In this document: in pieces, positions 4,873 to 6,551 of the stretch | How positions within the stretch are numbered: the first letter of the stretch is position 1 | Layout: every line of letters starts with the position of its first letter | Assembly (NCBI GenBank): GCA_008501785.1 | Contig: QQUD01000239.1 | Location: 1 to 6,551, forward strand | Direction: 5' to 3' | From: Chloroflexota bacterium | Lineage (GTDB): Bacteria; Chloroflexota; Anaerolineae; Promineifilales; Promineifilaceae | Length of the DNA stretch: 6,551 nucleotides | Notes under the pieces: generated by a model | Database searches by the model: none | Told to the model about the DNA's origin: nothing | What the model saw: the letters and a program-made list of their open reading frames with translations, nothing else | Made by a program: the position numbers and the translations under genes

Positions 4873-6551
4873 CTAGTTGCTCACTGAAATTTCCCCCAAA
4901 TAGTAGATGTCAGAAACGGCCGTTTCTCCCCCTACCTCCAATCTTTCTTCAGAGGACGCAATATCATACATTCCCACTACTAGCTGGTACACTCCCTCAG
5001 GCAAATCATGCGGCAAAAGAATACCATGATTGTCAGCAACCGTTTGTTCTGGTTCCCAGGCAGTTGTCATTGCCAATCCTCCGCCCGGTTCACTGTCACG
5101 CTGCGCCACCAACTGCCCTTGCTCATTCAATAAATGTAGAAAAACTTTGTAACGTGTGTCTAATGGCGCTGCTGTTTGCCAAAATAGGGTAGTTTGTACA
5201 ATGTCTCCCGGCTGTAATTCATTTTCTAACAGCGTGAATCCGTTTAATTGAATGGATGGACCAAATGGGACGAAAACGGCCGTTTCCATTTTACTCGCCG
5301 CCCCCGCCGGAACCGCATATGTTACAAATCGCACATCCCCAACCCATTCATCTGTCGCCTTGAATGCATGAGCATCTAGCCAGCGCTCCACCAATCGTTC
5401 CGGGTCTCGTTGCAATTCACCCCAAAAAATAGCGTACAAGCGATCATGCTGCATCGCAATCTCTGCCAATTCCGCATCAATTGCGTCAGCCTGTGGCAAA
5501 CTGCGCCCTTTCGGGAACGGATACACAATCGAATCATCCTCAAAGTAGTAGGTAAACACTTCCCACTGATTTGCTGCTTCCAAAATAATGCCAGCGTTCG
5601 GATGGGCTTCCCCTTCGATTCGAGCCGCCATTGCTCGATAATCAGCACGCGCATAAGCTGGATTGTGGTACAAATTAGATAACGATTGCCAACTTCCCGG
5701 CAACAGTCCCAACAACAGAACCAGCACTACAATACGTCCCCATAAATTCAACCACCCTCCACTCAGTGCCAATGCCAACAAAAAGATCAACATCGGCACT
5801 GAAACGACCAAGAACTTAAAAAACTCTGGCCCAGTTGTCCCTGTTAAAAACATAAATGAAATGGGCGTAATCACCATTAGCAATGGCAAAATAGCTCGCA
5901 AACGGCCGTTTACTATCCCCACCACTAGCAAAATCAGAGCCACACCCATTGGCCATACAACGGCCGTTTCTGTCACCGTCGCCCCAAACAGCAGCCATCG
6001 CCACACATCTTGCAAAAATGGCAGCAAAGATGGCCGTTTCACCGCCTCACTGCTAAACTGCACCACAAAAATGGGCAGCCAGGGTGCATACAGCAACAAA
6101 GTCGAAATCATCATGGCAGACCAGCGGATGAGGAGATTGGGAGATTGGGAGATTGGGAGATTGCGTAATAAATTGCCCGTCATACGCCACTTACCACTCC
6201 CATCTTGTCCCGTGCCTCTTGCCCTCTGCCCCTTGCCCCTTCGCACCAACCAAACAAGCACCGCAATATTTTGAGCCACCAATACTGTCGGGAAAAAATA
6301 TTGTGTGTACAGACCCGCCGCAGCAGTGAGGACGTAGGCGGCTGCGATGGGCAAAGACGGCTGTTTCCACCAAATCACCAACAGCCACGTAGACATCACC
6401 GCCCACAAGCCCAACAGCGCATACATGCGTGTTTCCTGGCTGTAATAAATTAAAGCAGGATTGATGGTGACAAAAACGGCCGTAACCACCCCAACTAAAA
6501 AGCCCCCATGCCTTCCGTGCCCCTTGCCCACTTCCCCCGACACCTTCCCCA
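4873..6551 (-). CDS. GT-C membrane glycosyltransferase (PMT/ArnT-like), 5' end outside window
   Basis: The C-terminal part, at least 556 residues, of a polytopic glycosyltransferase of the GT39/PMT_2 type. Such enzymes move a sugar from a polyprenyl-phosphate donor to an acceptor on the outer face of the membrane. The frame stays open to the window edge, so the first membrane spans and the loop expected to hold the catalytic Asp are missing. Counting from the GTG codon at 6543: hydrophobic segments at about 15-33, 42-58, 66-81, 83-100, 142-160, 195-210, 216-235, 245-262 and 267-281; the loop motif NPALIYYSQETRMYALL at 28-44, typical of the family; a soluble part from about 285; and a beta-rich C-terminal domain at about 430-550 (LFWQTAAPLDTRYKVFLHLL, LPEGVYQLVVGMYD). 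Residues 1-13 and 101-140 are Gly/Arg/Lys-rich stretches made by short DNA repeats and probably lie in cytoplasmic loops. The gene is richer in G+C than its neighbours. The acceptor is unknown. Confidence 0.85.
   Translation of the reverse strand, partial: GKVSGEVGKGHGRHGGFLVGVVTAVFVTINPALIYYSQETRMYALLGLWAVMSTWLLVIWWKQPSLPIAAAYVLTAAAGLYTQYFFPTVLVAQNIAVLVWLVRRGKGQRARGTGQDGSGKWRMTGNLLRNLPISQSPNLLIRWSAMMISTLLLYAPWLPIFVVQFSSEAVKRPSLLPFLQDVWRWLLFGATVTETAVVWPMGVALILLVVGIVNGRLRAILPLLMVITPISFMFLTGTTGPEFFKFLVVSVPMLIFLLALALSGGWLNLWGRIVVLVLLLGLLPGSWQSLSNLYHNPAYARADYRAMAARIEGEAHPNAGIILEAANQWEVFTYYFEDDSIVYPFPKGRSLPQADAIDAELAEIAMQHDRLYAIFWGELQRDPERLVERWLDAHAFKATDEWVGDVRFVTYAVPAGAASKMETAVFVPFGPSIQLNGFTLLENELQPGDIVQTTLFWQTAAPLDTRYKVFLHLLNEQGQLVAQRDSEPGGGLAMTTAWEPEQTVADNHGILLPHDLPEGVYQLVVGMYDIASSEERLEVGGETAVSDIYYLGEISVSN
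4913..4926. repeat. ACGGCCGT palindrome, copy 4
   Basis: A perfect 14-bp palindrome (GAAACGGCCGTTTC) near the 3' end of the glycosyltransferase gene, read as Glu-Thr-Ala-Val-Ser. Confidence 0.8.
5274..5285. repeat. ACGGCCGT palindrome, copy 5
   Basis: A perfect AAACGGCCGTTT in the glycosyltransferase gene, just before the C-terminal beta-rich domain, read as Glu-Thr-Ala-Val-Phe. Confidence 0.8.
5900..5911. repeat. ACGGCCGT palindrome, copy 6
   Basis: A perfect AAACGGCCGTTT in the glycosyltransferase gene. This is the only copy in a different frame: AAC GGC CGT (Asn-Gly-Arg), in a short loop between membrane spans. Confidence 0.8.
5959..5968. repeat. ACGGCCGT palindrome, copy 7
   Basis: AACGGCCGTT, 58 bp from copy 6 in the glycosyltransferase gene, read as Glu-Thr-Ala-Val. 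Confidence 0.8.
6134..6163. repeat. octanucleotide tandem repeat (AGATTGGG, about 3.75 copies)
   Basis: Three exact AGATTGGG units (6134-6141, 6142-6149, 6150-6157) are followed by a partial AGATTG. The repeat lies inside the glycosyltransferase gene and encodes part of a loop (NLPISQSPNLL). Because 8 is not a multiple of 3, gain or loss of one unit would break the frame. Confidence 0.85.
6210..6241. repeat. C-rich degenerate repeat, copy A
   Basis: Loose repetition of TGCC(C/T)CTTGCCC-like units. In the protein it gives the Gly/Arg/Lys-rich run RRGKGQRARGTG, probably in a cytoplasmic loop. The 15-mer at 6210-6224 differs at one base from that at 6515-6529. Confidence 0.6.
6476..6483. repeat. 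ACGGCCGT palindrome, copy 8
   Basis: The core 8-mer is preserved but the right flank is AA instead of TT. It is read as Val-Thr-Ala-Val-Phe in a membrane span of the glycosyltransferase. Confidence 0.7.
6505..6551. repeat. C-rich degenerate repeat, copy B (runs to window edge)
   Basis: The same repeat family as copy A: CCGTGCCCCTTGCCC at 6515-6529, then similar C-rich sequence to the edge. It encodes a Gly/Lys/His-rich stretch just before a membrane span, on the predicted cytoplasmic side. Its full extent cannot be seen. Confidence 0.5.

Noticed and set aside
4867..4926. The palindrome at 4913-4926 as a terminator for the CheY-like gene
   Set aside because: The sequence is the same GAAACGGCCGTTTC-type palindrome found inside coding sequence elsewhere, has no loop, and is not followed by a T-run.
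6134..6163. Relation between the AGATTGGG array and the AGATTGG in the hairpin at 5-37
   Set aside because: Only seven bases are shared and the architecture differs (tandem versus inverted), so chance is the simpler explanation.
5663..6274. A 203-residue plus-strand open frame
   Set aside because: It lies wholly antisense to the glycosyltransferase gene, its translation is low-complexity with no recognisable domain, and the minus-strand protein has clear membrane spans and family motifs.
1..6551. Mobile element, CRISPR array, tRNA or rRNA
   Set aside because: No transposase or integrase motifs, no regularly spaced direct repeats, and no tRNA or rRNA signatures were seen on either strand.

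Overview
The window looks like bacterial chromosome, most likely from the Chloroflexota (Anaerolineae-like). This is an inference from gene style, not from a marker gene. The clues are a NarL-type two-component pair whose kinase carries two GAF domains, and a GT-C membrane glycosyltransferase with a C-terminal beta-rich domain of a kind I associate with that phylum. Base composition is moderate, and the right-hand gene is visibly richer in G+C than the rest. There are no rRNA, tRNA, CRISPR or transposon genes.

Layout, left to right. Positions 1-188 are non-coding and hold a strong 15-bp hairpin and a likely promoter. Positions 189-1166 (+) encode a PLP enzyme of the D-cysteine desulfhydrase / ACC deaminase family, with the residues expected of the desulfhydrase branch. 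It converges, with a 16-bp gap, on a two-gene minus-strand operon. That operon is a membrane-anchored GAF-GAF histidine kinase (4177 to 1835) followed by its NarL/FixJ-type response regulator (1842 to 1183). The regulator starts at a TTG that overlaps the kinase stop, so the two are probably translationally coupled. A 257- to 270-bp divergent intergenic region carries promoters for both directions and a GGTACT/AGTACC palindrome cluster. Next come a stand-alone CheY-like receiver (4447-4866, +) and, convergent with it, the 3' part of a GT-C family membrane glycosyltransferase (6551 to 4873, -) that runs off the right edge.

How the genes may work together: the kinase would sense a membrane or small-molecule signal, phosphorylate the NarL-type regulator and, through its HDxxxQ motif, also dephosphorylate it. 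The single-domain receiver across the divergent region may belong to the same circuit, but nothing in the sequence proves it. The desulfhydrase and glycosyltransferase are probably only neighbours.

The most unusual signal is a recurring perfect palindrome, AAACGGCCGTTT (core ACGGCCGT). It occurs eight times, always inside minus-strand coding sequence, and seven of the eight are read in the same frame as Thr-Ala-Val. It behaves like the cyanobacterial highly iterated palindrome HIP1 but with a different sequence. The glycosyltransferase gene also carries short C-rich and octanucleotide repeats in cytoplasmic-loop positions. I found no clear evidence of a new multi-gene system.
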